From Verticillium longisporum (taxonomy: Eukaryota > Ascomycota > Sordariomycetes > Glomerellales > Plectosphaerellaceae): a DNA stretch of 64,000 nucleotides. The notes beneath the pieces were generated by a model, which had not been told where the DNA came from, made no database searches, and saw only the letters and a program-made list of their open reading frames with translations. Below, piece after piece: positions 1 through 12,378 of this stretch (position 1 is the stretch's first letter; each line of letters starts with the position of its first letter). The position numbers and the translations under genes are program-made. The stretch spans positions 930,001-994,000 of the forward strand of contig JAETXT010000004.1 of the NCBI GenBank assembly GCA_019188255.1, in the 5' to 3' direction.

Positions 1-1438
1 TCATCTTGGCGAGTGCGTGGGCTTTGAGCTGTATATCAAGTAACGCAAAGTATATTTGAAGCTTCGAGATGCACGAGGGGACAGGTTGTCGGCATCAACA
101 CACGGGCGAGTGCTTGAAGTTGTTGGTTTCGACAAGATCTCTGGGAGGCGTCGCGCGTGGTCTGGCGCTGAGCAGCGTCGGCGTCGCTCGAGCCGGGGAC
201 CTGGGTTACTAAATCAAGATAGAAAGAGCGACAAACAATGCCGTTTCCAGTCCCTTTGATAAACAAGTCGTCAAAGGATAGGTGGATGAAATGAGGGTGG
301 AGGGACAAAGACGCTGATGGGCGAGATTGAAAGCAGCTGTCTGTCGTTGACCTGGAGGGGAGGTGATCCTGCCTTGTCGGTACCTCTCAGCCTGGGGAGT
401 GGCCTGTGCTTGTGCTGCCTGAGCAAAAGAAGGTCAGTTGGGTGGAGGCCGAGGTGGAGACCTCTGGTCGTGGTGTGAGGATGCAAGTGCACTGTGCAGA
501 GCCCCCAAATGTTGACTACCTTACCTTACAATGTGTACCTACGGCCTGGAATCCAATCACAGCTTGCTGGCTTGAAGCTCCCTTGTAAGGTGTTGCGTCA
601 TAAGGCTGCTACCGTTGTATCACTGATGCTACTCATAGTCACCTCGAGACAAGTTAGTAGGGTAGTTCCCCATACTTTCCTTTCGAAAAATGGAGAGAAA
701 CTTCAACGCGCAAGGTCAATTGCCCTTGATTGTCGAATTGGCCTTGAGAGTCTTTGAGACGGTTGATTCAATGCATCAACCCCTAGGTACGAGTTCCGGG
801 TCGGTACCTCAAGGCTCGAGAAGCTCTCTCCTCTCACATGCGGGGGTAAAAGCTCCAATACCTACGCCAAATGGCTCCCGCACTGTATTTACGCCCTGTA
901 GCAGCGAGCCCCCTCCATTCTTGCCCATTGACAGGAGAGCCGGCAAGGCTGTGAAGCCGTGGGTTCCACACTGTATTTCACATCTAACCCCATTTTGTGC
1001 CTTCCCTGATTGCTTAACCTGCTCGTGTACGACTCGTCTCACAAGCAAAACAACCTAACTACGGCCCATCATCAGGTCGTGATTTTTTTCCAGATTATAC
1101 TTACCCGGCTACTGAGCATCGTTGGAATCCATCGTCTTCGTCAGCCCTCCTTCATTACCGAGCGATCAAGGGAACGACACCCATGTCTCGCGCAACCATT
1201 CGACCCACTCTTAAGAAACAGACAAAAAGGGCGCTCGCGAGCCACTTTCTGATCACCATCGAATCCCGAAGATCCTTCACCAAGGCCATCATTCCCTTCC
1301 CTATGCGTCTGATCCTTGGATGATTGCTTCACCAAGGGGAACCGTGCTCACCAGTATCAGTCTATCGATCCTTGACCTGAGTCTTCACAGACTCTCCTAC
1401 AACAAGCTCCCGTCTCACTGGATCGGCTGACCTCAAGC
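1..1438. other. Intergenic region and 5' leader of the Cid1-like gene
   Basis: I see no convincing gene here. The open frames are short, overlap on both strands and lack recognisable motifs. The last 350 bases are rich in C and T, as fungal promoters and leaders often are, and they run into the ATG at 1439. Confidence 0.5.
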
Positions 1439-4400
1439 ATGGATCAACGGACCCCCCAACCGGCCATGGCTCATTATCAACCTTCGAGCCAGGGTCAAGA
1501 TCCCGAACTCGAGAGCAGACTGAGAGGGTTAATCCTGACGAACACGCCTGGAAGCAATGGCAACAGCATCTCTCACAGGGACCTTCTCGAAGGCTCAACA
1601 GATGATGCTCCTGCTCCTTCTTCCCTGCAGTCGCCCACCTCCCCCAAGATGGCGAGGAAGCGGCCGAACCAGGCTCAGCGTCGCCAAATGAATGCCCAGG
1701 TGACTATTCCTGTCGACACGAGGCCCACTGCGCCGGTGCCTCCTCGTAATTATGGTCAGAATCAAGGGTACGCTGCCCACCATAATGAACAGGGCTATCG
1801 TCAGGGGCCACCACGCCAGCCATACACGCAACGCCCTGGTGCCAGTGCTGGCCAGTGGGCAGGGCCACAACACCATCATCAAAATCAGCACCAGCATCAG
1901 CACGGCCAGGGACAGGGTCACTTCCAGGGACGAGGACAGCGATATGGAACCCATCACTACCAGTCACACTCCTACCAGGACCACAGCCCCTCCGGCCCGA
2001 GTGCCCCTCCCGGCTTCCGCCAAGACGGCAATGTACCGCGTGGCGCCCAACGCTCTCATGGACTGTACAACCCCCCCGGAAACCACCACGCCGCACCTCT
2101 GTCAGCTGAAGAGCTCGCGCTGCAGTCGGCTTATCTCGATGACCTGAGCGAGACGCTGGTCGTGGGCGCAGAGATCGAGCGGGACGACATCATGGAGAAA
2201 GAGTCGTTCCGCATCAGGATTCAAGAGATCTGTCGGCAGGTTATTGTGCAGCACGAAGAGCAGACGAATGGCAGAACGGGGTTTCCAGCCTCCTCTATAG
2301 GATTGGAATGCTTCGGCAGCCTTTCCTCAGGCTTCGCCACGAAAGCGTCAGATATGGACCTCGGTCTCATCTCGCCACTCTCTGTGCCCCAGCCTGACGG
2401 CGCGGACTCGGTGATCCCTCGCCTCATTGAAAAGGCTTTCCTCGATGCCGGCCTGGGAGCGCGTCTCCTCACCCGAACACGAGTTCCTATCATCAAACTC
2501 TGCAGCAAGCCCTCAGAATCACTTCTCTCAGGTCTACTAGAGGAACGAGACAAGTGGGAAAGGGGCATCGACAACGACACTTTCGGAGCAGTCGAGGGCG
2601 AGGATGGTGATGAACCGGTTCAGGACCAAGATGAAGAGCAGCAGCCCAAGACTCCCACGGTTGCTGCCCAGTCACAGCTTTCTGCGTCAACAGGCGACCC
2701 AAATGCTGCCCTGAAGCCCTCCGTGGACCAGCCACAGAGCTTGAAGCTCCGTCAGACTGAGAAGCAGAATCTCACCTCTTACTATAACAATGCCAAGCGT
2801 GCGTTGAGACGCCTCAATGGACGTGACATTACCCTGTCAAACTCTACCACTTTTTCAAGAGAAGACTTTGAGATCCTGACGCGGGTCTGCGAGGCCTTTG
2901 TCGAAGGCCTCTTCGATCAGACACTCAAGGCCAGGCTCCAGGACTACCAATCGCTCACTTTCGGTCCCCACAACGACAACGAGTGCTCACACTCGCTGCT
3001 GGGTGTCTTCACGCAAGTGGAAGGTGAGATGCTTGCCATGGGTTGGGAGCATCGTACGACACAGGAGAAGTCTGCCGATGCCGAAAAGGCTGCGGAGGTG
3101 TGTGTGCTCGGCTGGAAGAAGTTGCAGAATCAGCCGGTGGCTGGAGGTGATCCCCTCCAGCATGCCAAGCATCTACAGCTGTATCTGCATAGACTCAAGA
3201 AGCTCAACTCGATCCAGCTCGTTACACTGCAGCAGACCCAATTCGAATCAGCGAGTGATTACCACGAACGCGTCACGAAGCTCATCGTAAACTTGCGCCC
3301 TGCAGCCTTGCTTGCCGAGAAGGGCGAGGATTTATTCCAAGAGCTCGTCATCAAGCACTACGTCGAAGGCATTTGGTCTTTTGAAGTACAAAAGCAAGTT
3401 GGCGAATTTGTCGCTGCTACATCAGGCCCCATCAGCCTTGGAACCGTGGCACGTCGCCACAAAAGCCTGCAACTGGCGTTTGAGTTTGAGCGGGCCCTCG
3501 AGCATCACGCATACGACAGCCATCTTGAGCCTGTTATCAAGCAATACGTTGCACTACTCCGCGGCGGCACGAGCCAGCCTGGCGACACGAGCACGCTTGC
3601 CCTAGCGGCACCCGAGTCTCAGCAGGTCCTCCAGGTCATCCTCTCACTATCTGACCCTTCGAAGCTGACAGCCAACCAACCCCGCGACCGGTACCGCGAT
3701 AACCTCGAGTTCCCCAAGTCGGGCGTCGGCGTCCAGTGCGACATCAACTTTGCCGCCCACCTCGCGCTCCAGAACACGCTCCTGCTCCGCTGCTACTCAC
3801 ACGGACCCGCGTGTGCGCACGCTCGTGCTCTTCGTCAAGCACTGGGCCAAGTCTCGCGCCATCAACACCCCTACCGCGGCACCCTCAGCAGCTACGGGTA
3901 CGTGCTCATGATGCTGCACTACCTCGTCAACGTCGTCGAGCCCTTTGTCTGCCCAAACCTGCAGCACCTCGGCCCGCCGCCGCCGCCGCAGGATCCGTCC
4001 ACTTACCCGGACGCCGACGGCCTCATCTGCCGCGGCCGCTTCGTGGGCTTCTGGCGCGACGAGACCGAGATCCAGCGCCTCGCGCGCGCGCCAGCTCAAC
4101 GGCAACGACCACTCGGTCGGCCGCCTGCTGCGCGGCTTCTTCGAGTACTACGCCCACACGGGCACCCTGTCGACCAACCCCAAGGCACGCGGCTTCGACT
4201 GGGGCCGCGACGTCCTGAGCCTGCGCACCCCGCGCGGCCTGCTCAGCAAACAGACCAAGGGCTGGACGGGCGCCAAGACGGTGCTCGAGAACGTGCCGTC
4301 CGCGGCCGGCGCGCCCTCTGCCGCGCACGCCAACGCCAGCGCCGCCGAGGCCAAGCCCGTCGAGGTCAAGGAGGTCCGCCACCGCTATCTGTTTGCCATT

Positions 4401-4688
4401 GAGGATCCCTTTGAGCTGGACCACAACGTCGCGCGGACGGTGACGCACAATGGAATCGTCGCGATCCGGGACGAATTCCGGCGCGCGTGGCGGCTCATTC
4501 GCGCTGCCGGCAAGGGGAATGTCGGCGGTGGTGCTGCTGCTGGGGAAGCGGAGAGCGAGGAGCTCCTTCAGGATGTTAAGACTGTTCGGAAGGAGAGCGA
4601 CGCCGGCGAGTTCCGCAGGTTGCTGGCCGAGATACACGGCGTGGAGAGGGCGGAGCTGGAGACGTTGGCCGCGGCCAACTCGTCGTGA
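1439..4688 (+). CDS. Cid1-family non-canonical poly(A)/poly(U) polymerase, with frame breaks
   Basis: Members of this family add A or U tails to RNA 3' ends. Residues 1-230 are rich in Q, H, G and P. A nucleotidyltransferase core follows, with the GS...SDMDL catalytic pair near residue 304 and the third Asp in VQCDINF near residue 767. The PAP/25A-associated region ends in NGNDHSVGRLLRGFFEYY and a downstream ELD segment. About 390 mostly helical residues lie between the catalytic pair and the third Asp, far more than usual. Three frame shifts are needed to keep the conserved core: near 3797-3801 (after LLRCYSH, to TDPRVRTLVLFVKHW), near 3867-3871 (back to YRGTLSSYGYVLMM) and near 4080-4091 (to QLNGNDHSVG). 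Each falls in a CA, C or CG run, so short-repeat indels are likely. The repaired length would be about 1,084 residues. Family assignment is firm; which Cid type it is, and whether it is intact, are not. Confidence 0.8.
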
Positions 4689-5431
4689 TCACGATCATTG
4701 TGGCATGTAGGCCGTGTGGGTTACCAGGATCAATTTGTCACGTATACGGGACGGCGGGCATATTGTGTTGAAAGTCAACGGTTGTATTATGGCTGTGAGT
4801 GATCAACTTGGAAGATAAGTGTCCTGGCTAAACTCAATCAAGTCATGTTCCCCTCGCAGAACTCATCATGCAGCTTGTTCGAAAAGTCAAGTCAAAATGT
4901 CAAGAACACAACAAGTCACGTCACGCAGATATGCAAGCAATGTCCGAACTACTCTCGCCCCCCCGCCCATCGACCAAACAGCGTAATAAAGCCGACGTGC
5001 AAAAAGGGGGGCCCTCGAGGTCGAAGAGTTGATCTTCCAACGTTCCGTTCAGGACCCGTTCTGCATGAACTGGGCCCCGGCTCTCCGAAGAAAGCAACCG
5101 CTGGGTGTGGCATGCGCCAAGGTGGGGAAGCACGCAAAGAAGAAACTCTGCAACGGCAGAGAGAAAAAGAAAGAAAGAGGGAAGGATGGAGACGAGGCAT
5201 CACACATCCCGTGCAATGAAAAAAGCAGATGGTATCATCATTGCTCTAGAGCTCTGCCTTTTTTGTCTGTCTCGTCGTAAAACGCACGACAGAAAAAAGG
5301 GGGCCCAAAATCATGCCGTTGCCGTACGCCTCGCTAGATGCCGCCTAGAAAATTCAAGTCAAACGAACCCCGTATTCCAGCCATACCTGTAAAGACTTTC
5401 TTCGAGCTCCTCGCGCAAGCAAACAGGCTCC
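4689..5431. other. Intergenic region between convergent genes
   Basis: This 743-base stretch separates the 3' ends of the Cid1-like gene and the PRPP synthetase gene. It presumably holds both 3' UTRs. I see no gene or structured element in it. Confidence 0.5.
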
Positions 5432-7229
5432 TCAGTTCAGGATGTGCTGGTAGAGGGGCGAGATGGATTCGCCATAGTGGTTGCGGCGGATGGCCTCGGC
5501 GAGGAGGAAAGACAGGTCGAGGACGACGAGCTTGCTGATGTTCTTGACGCGTTCCTCCTGGATGGGGAAGCTGTTGGTCACAACTATCGTGTCGATGCAC
5601 TCGCATGCCTGCATCTGCTCGAGGCAGTCACCGCCAAAGACACCATGGGTGGCGATGCAGTACACCTTCGTGGCGTGGCCCTTCTTGACGACCGTCTCGG
5701 CGGCAGCGATCCACGAGCCGGGCTTGTCGATCATGTCATCAACGATGAAGACGGTGCGGTTCCTAACGTCGCCGACAAGCGTGATCATGTGCTCGACCTT
5801 GGGGTCCTTGAGAGTGTCTTCCTCCTCGTCCGATTCGGCCTCGGCGTCGCCAGAACCACCCAGCGCATGAGGCGCGGGCTCGGCGTGGTTGGGAGGATGG
5901 GCGAAGAAGGACGAGGCATGCGACATGGTCATGGGATCGGGCTCCTCGCGGGAGCTGCCACCAGCGGTCGACGTTGCGGGCGATGGATAGTCGTCATCAA
6001 CAATGTGACCCTGGACGAGGCGACCCTGCGTTACTTCATATGCTGGGCCGTCATCGTACTGCGCATCGCTTTCGTCTTCGTCCTGCTGCTGGCCAGACGA
6101 GTTCTTCGTCGGCGTGGTAGGACGAACCGCGCGGTTGACGTCCGCGGTGCGGAGCGGCGGGTCGTTCGAGCGCTGCGGCGAGCCTTGTGTGTTTGCGCGG
6201 ACTCGGTTTCGTCTGACGTTTTGAGGTTCAGACGTGGCTGGCTCCTCGAGAACGTCAGTCTGGGCCTCGGCAGGCTTACTTGTCGCAGAAGACTCGAGCA
6301 CAGGCTCGCGGTTGAAGCTGTGGAGGTGACCCATGATGACACTAGCCGACATGTTGGCGCCCCGGTGCTTCTTCTTCTCGGTCGTGACCATGCCGAAGTT
6401 GAGCTTCAAGGCGTCAGCGAGCGATGTCACTCGCTTCGTTCCACCGGCGTTCTTCGACACGACAACGGCCTCCTTCCAATTGGCGACGTTGTGACGGATC
6501 CAGCGAGCAATGAGGGGCTCGGCATGCAGATTGTCGACGGGGCACTTGAAGAAGCCCTGCATCTGGGTGGCGTGCAGATCGACGGTGATGACATGCTTGA
6601 TACCAGCCATGGTCAACAGATTGGCGAGCATGCGCGCCGTAATGGCACCGCGGTGGGACTTCTTTTTCGACTGGCGACTGTAAGGGAAGTAGGGAAGAAC
6701 AGCTGGCGAGGGAGGGTCAACGGCCTGGATCGCCAACGAGTCAGAACCGGGTCAAGGAGGAAGAGCCTACCTGTGACCTTGTTCGCCGAGCCGCCCTTGC
6801 ATGCAGAGATCATGATGAGCAGCTCCATGATGGTATCGTTGACCTTGGGACTGCCAGACTGAACGATGAAGACGTCCTTCTCTCGCACGCTGGTGAGGAT
6901 GCGTACGCTGGTCTCGCCCTTGGTGGATGGTTAGTCTCAAACGAGAAGCCGTGACAACTCGGAAAAGCAGACTCAAACGGACGAGCGTTCGAGGAGATTG
7001 CCCTGGCGCAGAAGAGGCAGAGCAGGGCAGGGCAGTCAGGTGAAGGCCCAGCCCAGGCCAACCCAAGCCAGCCCGCTCACGCTCCGGCTCAACTTTGACT
7101 CAGGAACGGCCAGCTTACATTGGAAAATTGGGTGAGCTCCGCCTCGGCGGGCTGCATGCCCAGGTTCTCGCAAATCTGACCCGTGAGCGCAGGGCAGGAG
7201 CTGCCCGCGAAGATCAACGTGCTGCGCAT
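5432..7229 (-). CDS. Ribose-phosphate pyrophosphokinase (PRPP synthetase), Prs1/Prs5-like with insert
   Basis: Makes PRPP from ribose 5-phosphate and ATP for purine, pyrimidine, His, Trp and NAD synthesis. Three exons: 7229-7119, 6918-6771 and 6702-5432. Both introns are GT..AG and the joins restore family sequence (QFSN/GETSV and [15 protein letters not shown]). The product is 509 residues against about 320 for bacterial enzymes. Visible motifs are the cation site [12 protein letters not shown], the [10 protein letters not shown] loop and the PRPP-binding [15 protein letters not shown] low-complexity acidic and Ser-rich insert of about 150 residues (roughly 210-365) separates the catalytic halves. 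Such non-homologous regions are known in yeast Prs1 and Prs5, where they matter for cell-wall integrity signalling. Which paralogue this is cannot be settled here. Confidence 0.93.
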
Positions 7230-7711
7230 CGTGAATTGAGTTTGGGCGTGGTTGCGATGGCGGAGGGCCTGGAGGAGGGTGAAGGAGGGGAGCTCCGAAG
7301 CGAGGACGGACGGAAACAAATTTTGAGAGCTGCGACGAGAAGAGAAGAGAAGGAAGGGTCCGGGTGGGGAGGCCGTGTCCGGGAAGGACAGAGCAGACTG
7401 TGCTACTGCTTCTGACGTCAGGAGGGGTGGGGAGCCGTGGTTGACGCGCACTGTGGTATTTATGAGGGCCTCTTCCTCGATTACATGCATCAGGCTTCAC
7501 TCTATAGATGCTTCACTCTATAGATACATATCCCTATGCAGCAAATCAAACTCAATCTGCATCAAGACACCATAGACCACCATCTCTGCCTCTCATCATG
7601 AGAATAAGCACTGCATTGCTGTCATGTCTGGAGCATTCAGTTTCTGCCTAGATCACATGGAAATAATTTTCTGATGATCCACCCCCACATCTCCTCGTCA
7701 TCACGCGTGAG

Positions 7712-9633
7712 ATGGGAATCCCCCACCTCTTCACCCATCTCGGCCCATATGGTGTTGACACTCTTCTCACCGGCATCAAGATCATCATTGATGGTCCCTC
7801 CTTCGCCTATCACATCCATAGTCTGTGCTCAAGCAACAGAGCCGGCCAGGTTTCTCACAAGCTCCTCTGCGATGCCGCGATAAGCTGGCTGGATGCCCTG
7901 TCCAAAGTCTCCAAAATGTAAGCCCCTTTTCTTTTTTTCTTTTCCTATATCTTCGCCCTTCGTAACTCATACACGCTCCGTGATCCTGTGCTGACTCGTT
8001 CAGAACGGCCATCTACTTTGACGGCTACCTTCCCGCCTCCAAACACCCCGTCCGCCTCGATCGCCTTCTCAAGTCCTCAACCCGCCTACAGAACCTCCAC
8101 AGCAGCAACCCCAAAGCCTGCCCCTCTCACCTGCTGTCCGAGTCGAACGAGCTCATCCCGGCACCCTTTCCCACAACCTACGCCCGTCGCGAACCGCCTC
8201 ACCACGCTCCTTTCCTCGTCCCCGCCATCCTCGAACGCCTGCGCCTCTCGAAAAAGTACGCACCGCTCATCCGCCTCGTGCCTGGCGAAGCAGACGCCTA
8301 CTGCGCCGAGCACGCCCTCCACCACGGCGGCTGCGTCCTGACCTCCGACTCGGACCTCCTCGTCCACGATCTCGGTCCCCGCGGCGCCGTCATCCTCTTC
8401 CACGACCTGCGCACCGGCACCCTCGACGGCCATCGCGGCCTCATCGCCGCCCGCTACAGCCCTGCCTCCATCGCCGAACGCCTGCGCCTACCCCCCACCT
8501 CGGCAGGCATCCAGCGTTTCGCCCACGAGCTGAGCCGCGACCCCTACAAGTCCCTGCCCCAGCTCCTCCAGGCCGCGCAGCAGCGGGCCGCGGCCGAGGG
8601 CGACGACGCGGCCGAGGACGCCGCCTACGAGACCTTCCTGCGGCCGTACCGCGCCCACGACGCAAAGACGACCGCCGCCGCCGCGACCTATGCATCCCTC
8701 GCCACGCCTCTCGACCCTCGCGTCTCAGAGCTCGTCCTTCAATCGCCAGCACTGCGCTCCCGCCTCGGCATCCCCGAAGACGAAGACGAAGACGAAGAAG
8801 GCCCCCGCGCGCCGCACAGCGAGCCGCTCATCTTCCTGCCCCTCCTCATGGACTGTCCCGCGCGCCCGAGCGCCTGGGAAGCGAGCCTCGACGTGCGACG
8901 CCTAGGCTACGCCCTGCTGCGCGCGGCGCATCCCTTCGCCGCCGCCTCGGTCAGGGAGTTCCGCCGCGTGCAGTCGGCCTCGAACGCCGGCAGGCAGATC
9001 CCGCCGTGTGCCGACCCGCCGTCCCGCGCCGCGGCGCTGCTCAGCCAGCTGCAGCATGCGGCGCGCTTCGAGGGAGCAGAAGAAGCAGAGCAAGACCGGG
9101 CGGCACGCGGGGCGGGGCTGCTGGCGCTGACGCTGCGGCTCGACGGCGCGGCCGCGGCCGAGGCGGGGCGCGACGCGCAGGCCGTGCCGGCGGTCAGGGA
9201 GTTCTTCGCGGCGCGGGCGGACGGGGAGACGCTTTGGTCGACGATCCATCTCGCGGCGCAGGTGCAGGCTTGCTACTACTCCCTGCGGATCCTGTCGCAG
9301 GTCCTGTCGCTGCTGGACGTTGTGGCGGGCGACGGGGCGATTTCGGGGGCTGTGCTCGCCGGGTTGAAGACGGAGCTTGCGAAGCTGCCGGCGTTGGAGG
9401 CGTACCCGGCTGTGAAAGACGTCACGGCTCTGCTGGAGGAGATGCGCGCCAGGGGCCAGATGAAGTCCTTGGCGGAGTTTGTGGGCGTCGAGCAAAGGGC
9501 GCTCGTGCCCCTGACCAAGGGTGAGGAGAAGGAGAGGAAGAAGGAGAAGAAGAGAAAGGCAGGCGCTGTAGCCGTTCCGGTTGCGAAGAGGGTCTCTTCG
9601 AATCCGTTCGATATCCTAGGCGAGGACTTTTGA
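7712..9633 (+). CDS. Asteroid-like XPG/FEN1-superfamily protein
   Basis: Two exons, 7712-7917 and 8004-9633, with a GTAAGC..CAG intron; the join gives SKITAIYFDGYLP. The product is 611 residues. The N-terminus MGIPHLFTHLG is the XPG-N start. Acidic residues expected of the nuclease fold are present: D27 (IIIDGPSF), D75 (YFDGYLP), E164/D166 (PGEADAY) and D184/D186 (TSDSDLL). After residue 250 the sequence is Ala/Arg-rich and helical, unlike FEN1, and it ends in a Lys-rich patch (KKEKKRKAG) that could be a nuclear signal. Asteroid proteins are poorly characterised; nuclease activity is an inference from the conserved acids. The gene is divergent from the PRPP synthetase gene, with 482 bases between starts. 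Confidence 0.82.
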
Positions 9634-9948
9634 GTCAAAGATGACTGGACAGATATTAGGTAGAGAAAGCGAAGCGATAGACATGATACCACATAGAGTC
9701 GAAATTCAATTCGTATTGGATCCTCATCGAAGCCTTTCGTCGTAACAACCTTGCTTCCAGTGCTCATGTTGAGTTGTTCTCTATTCCCAGTCCATAATCC
9801 GCACCTGGCCGAGTCCGTGGCCCAGTCCATCCGTCCAACTCCAGGGTATACCATCCCATCCATATTATCTCATGCCTGACCGTGTCCCCAAAACCTGTTC
9901 CTTCTACCAGGACCGTTGCACAAAGAAGATTCTCACAGTCATTCCCTC

Positions 9949-12378
9949 TTACACATTGCCTGCAAGGCGTCCATCGACGGGAGCCGACGACCTCGTCCTC
10001 GTGCGTCCCCTCGCGTGCGCGTCCTTGCCTCCGGCGCGCTCTTTCGCCTTGTTTTCCTTCCGCAGCCGCACCGCAGCCCGGATGTCTATCTTCTCCTCCT
10101 TTTCCTCCTCAATCGGCGAGCCGATCACTTTCGGCGCACTTTCCTCCTGGTTTATGGCCCCCAGGGCGGAAATCCTCTTCATCCCTCGTCGTCCCGGCGC
10201 AAGGTCTTCTCGTGGCAGACTCGCCGGCTGCTCGTCTGGCATCTCTGGCATCTCGTCACGGACGGCGTCGTCCGTGGCGTATCCCTGCTCGTGCATGTTC
10301 GCGCCGAGCGTCAGTCTCCGACCGCTGCTGATGTCCGTCAGGACCGCGAGCGGCGCACTGCGGGAGTGGCGCATCGGGTGCACGGCCTGCGCAACGGGCG
10401 GCGCCGCGGGGATGCTGTCGAGGAGACCAGGCAGCTGGAGTCCGTCGCCTCCGTACCCCGTGTTTCGGAACAAAAGGCCCTGTTCGCGCTCGCCCATGTC
10501 TTCCTTCCGGCTGATGAAGGAATCGGCATCGACGTCGTCGTCCGAGGAAATGTGGTCGTCAATGTTAAAGTTGGCGTCGACCCGCACTGGCGATATAATG
10601 GGCGTATGCGCCGTGCTGTTGAGGGCCGTGTGGTACGAGCTCACGTCGTCAGGATTGCTGCCGCGAGACACGAGACTGCGGCTCACATTCTTCGGTGATA
10701 TGACGGGCAGGTCGATCGACGTGTTCGGCGTGTGGCGAGACATTGGTCTCGTGTAGCGTATCGAGCTTGTGCTGGATATTGTGGGCGTGTTGGACGATAC
10801 CGACCATTGGTTGAGGCTGCTGGTTCGGACTGGGATGCGCTCATAGATTTCGTCGAGCCTGATGCGTCCATGAAGAGGGCCAAGACTTTTCGCTCGCTGG
10901 TAACCGCCATCCATGCTTTTTTCCCGAGCGCGGACGGGTTGCTTGTATTCTGTGACGTGTCAACGTTATGATCAGGAACAGCATTCTGCGAGTTACTGAC
11001 GAGACAAGGATACCGGAGGGTTGGCGGCGGTTGGAAGGTCATAACGATCAACCCAGTCATCGCTTTCATCTTGCGAATCGTATCCGTGATCGGTCTTGTG
11101 GTTTCGGGAGTTGTTCAACCGCAGCGGTGAGACAAAGAGCGAGGCATCACTGGGCCTGGGATATTCGTCTCGATCCCCTGAGTAGTCGACGTGTCGAAAT
11201 ACCTCCCGAGTAGAATAGCGCATGTCGTTCGTCCTGCGACGGTGCGTCTTTTTACTCGTCTTCGAGCTGCTCGGCAGAGAATAATTCGTCTTCGCCAGCA
11301 TGACCGAATCTCGTGCAAAAGGCGCAGACAGGGTTGGTGGTTCGGGTTGCATCAGCGGCAGCAGATGAGAGTAGATGCCCAGGCCGCTGCTTGTCGACGA
11401 GCGGAAACTGGAACGCTGCTCCTTGCTCACAAGCTGGTTAGCACTTCGCGTTGGTTTGTGCATGCTCTTGGGTCTCGGTGCCGTTTCTGTATAGGGCGAT
11501 GTTGGAGCAGAGGGAATGTATGAGCTTAGAGACTGCCTCCTATCCACACGGCTAGGCTGTGACATGTGGAGGCTGAGTCGTGAAGTGGAGAGCTCGTTTG
11601 TGCTTGGATACTCTGACGAGGATTGGAAAGGGGGATTCTGGAGGAGCGGATTGACCAAGTCATGGTGAGATGAGCGTCTAGTGGTGCTTCGAGGGTAATT
11701 GTACGGCGCTTGTGGCTGGAAAGGTCGTCCGTTGTCACCAAAGGTGCTCGTCCAGATGGGCGGAGGGTAGCTGTCTGGTGGCTCGCACGGATTGGTTCCT
11801 GTCAGGGCATAGAAGGCTTGGGCCTGTGGTGAGGTCAAATCGAAGCTATTCTCGCCGAGGTTTCTGTCGGCAACATCCTCGCCGTAGTCTCTTGCACCTT
11901 CGGCCTTGATCCTCGTCTGAAAATGCAGAGGCACATACTGCGACTGCGCGTCTACCAGGTCAACATAGCCCTTGCCCGTGTTCATGGTGAGAAGAGAATT
12001 GGTTCGAACACGAGAGAAGGGGGCACATGGCGCTTGCAGATTGTTGTGCAGTGACGGACCAGACAAGTGTTTCGAGCTGATCAGGGGCGTCTTGTTTGAA
12101 TACGTCGAGTCCGTTCTGGGTTTCCGGAAAGATACAGGGGGCGCTTTCATGAGAGAGTTTCTCCTTCTTTGGAGACTTGGCTTTGCCAGGCTTGCTGGGA
12201 CGTTGGGGGCAGTTCTTGGCCTCTCAAAGTCAACATCTCGAAAGCGTGGCACAAATGGTGCGGGTGCACCACCATCCGAATCACTATCCAGGGATGGCAA
12301 GCGTGGCTGGGGCTGGGGCTGCTGGCGAGGCCGTTGCAGGCGCTCGCGGGATGCTGCTGCTGCTCTATTTCTGATCAT
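9949..12378 (-). CDS. Unrecognised Ser/Arg-rich low-complexity protein
   Basis: I do not recognise a family. One long frame runs from ATG 12378 to about 11010, and a second runs from about 10960 to the stop at 9949. They need joining by an intron or by a frame repair. Two candidate joins are a GTATCC donor near 11013 to a TACCAG acceptor near 10895, or a GTCAGT donor near 11005 to a CACAG acceptor near 10950; I cannot choose. The protein is about 770-785 residues, rich in S, P and R, with PSR and SSS patches, an acidic SSDDDVDADSF segment and a basic C-terminus. No membrane segment is seen. It looks disordered, perhaps a phosphorylated regulator, but no function can be given. It is convergent with the asteroid-like gene. 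Confidence 0.6.

Noticed and set aside
5444..6862. 472-codon plus-strand open frame
   Set aside because: Exactly antisense to the PRPP synthetase exon, with no motif; a shadow of GC-rich codon use.
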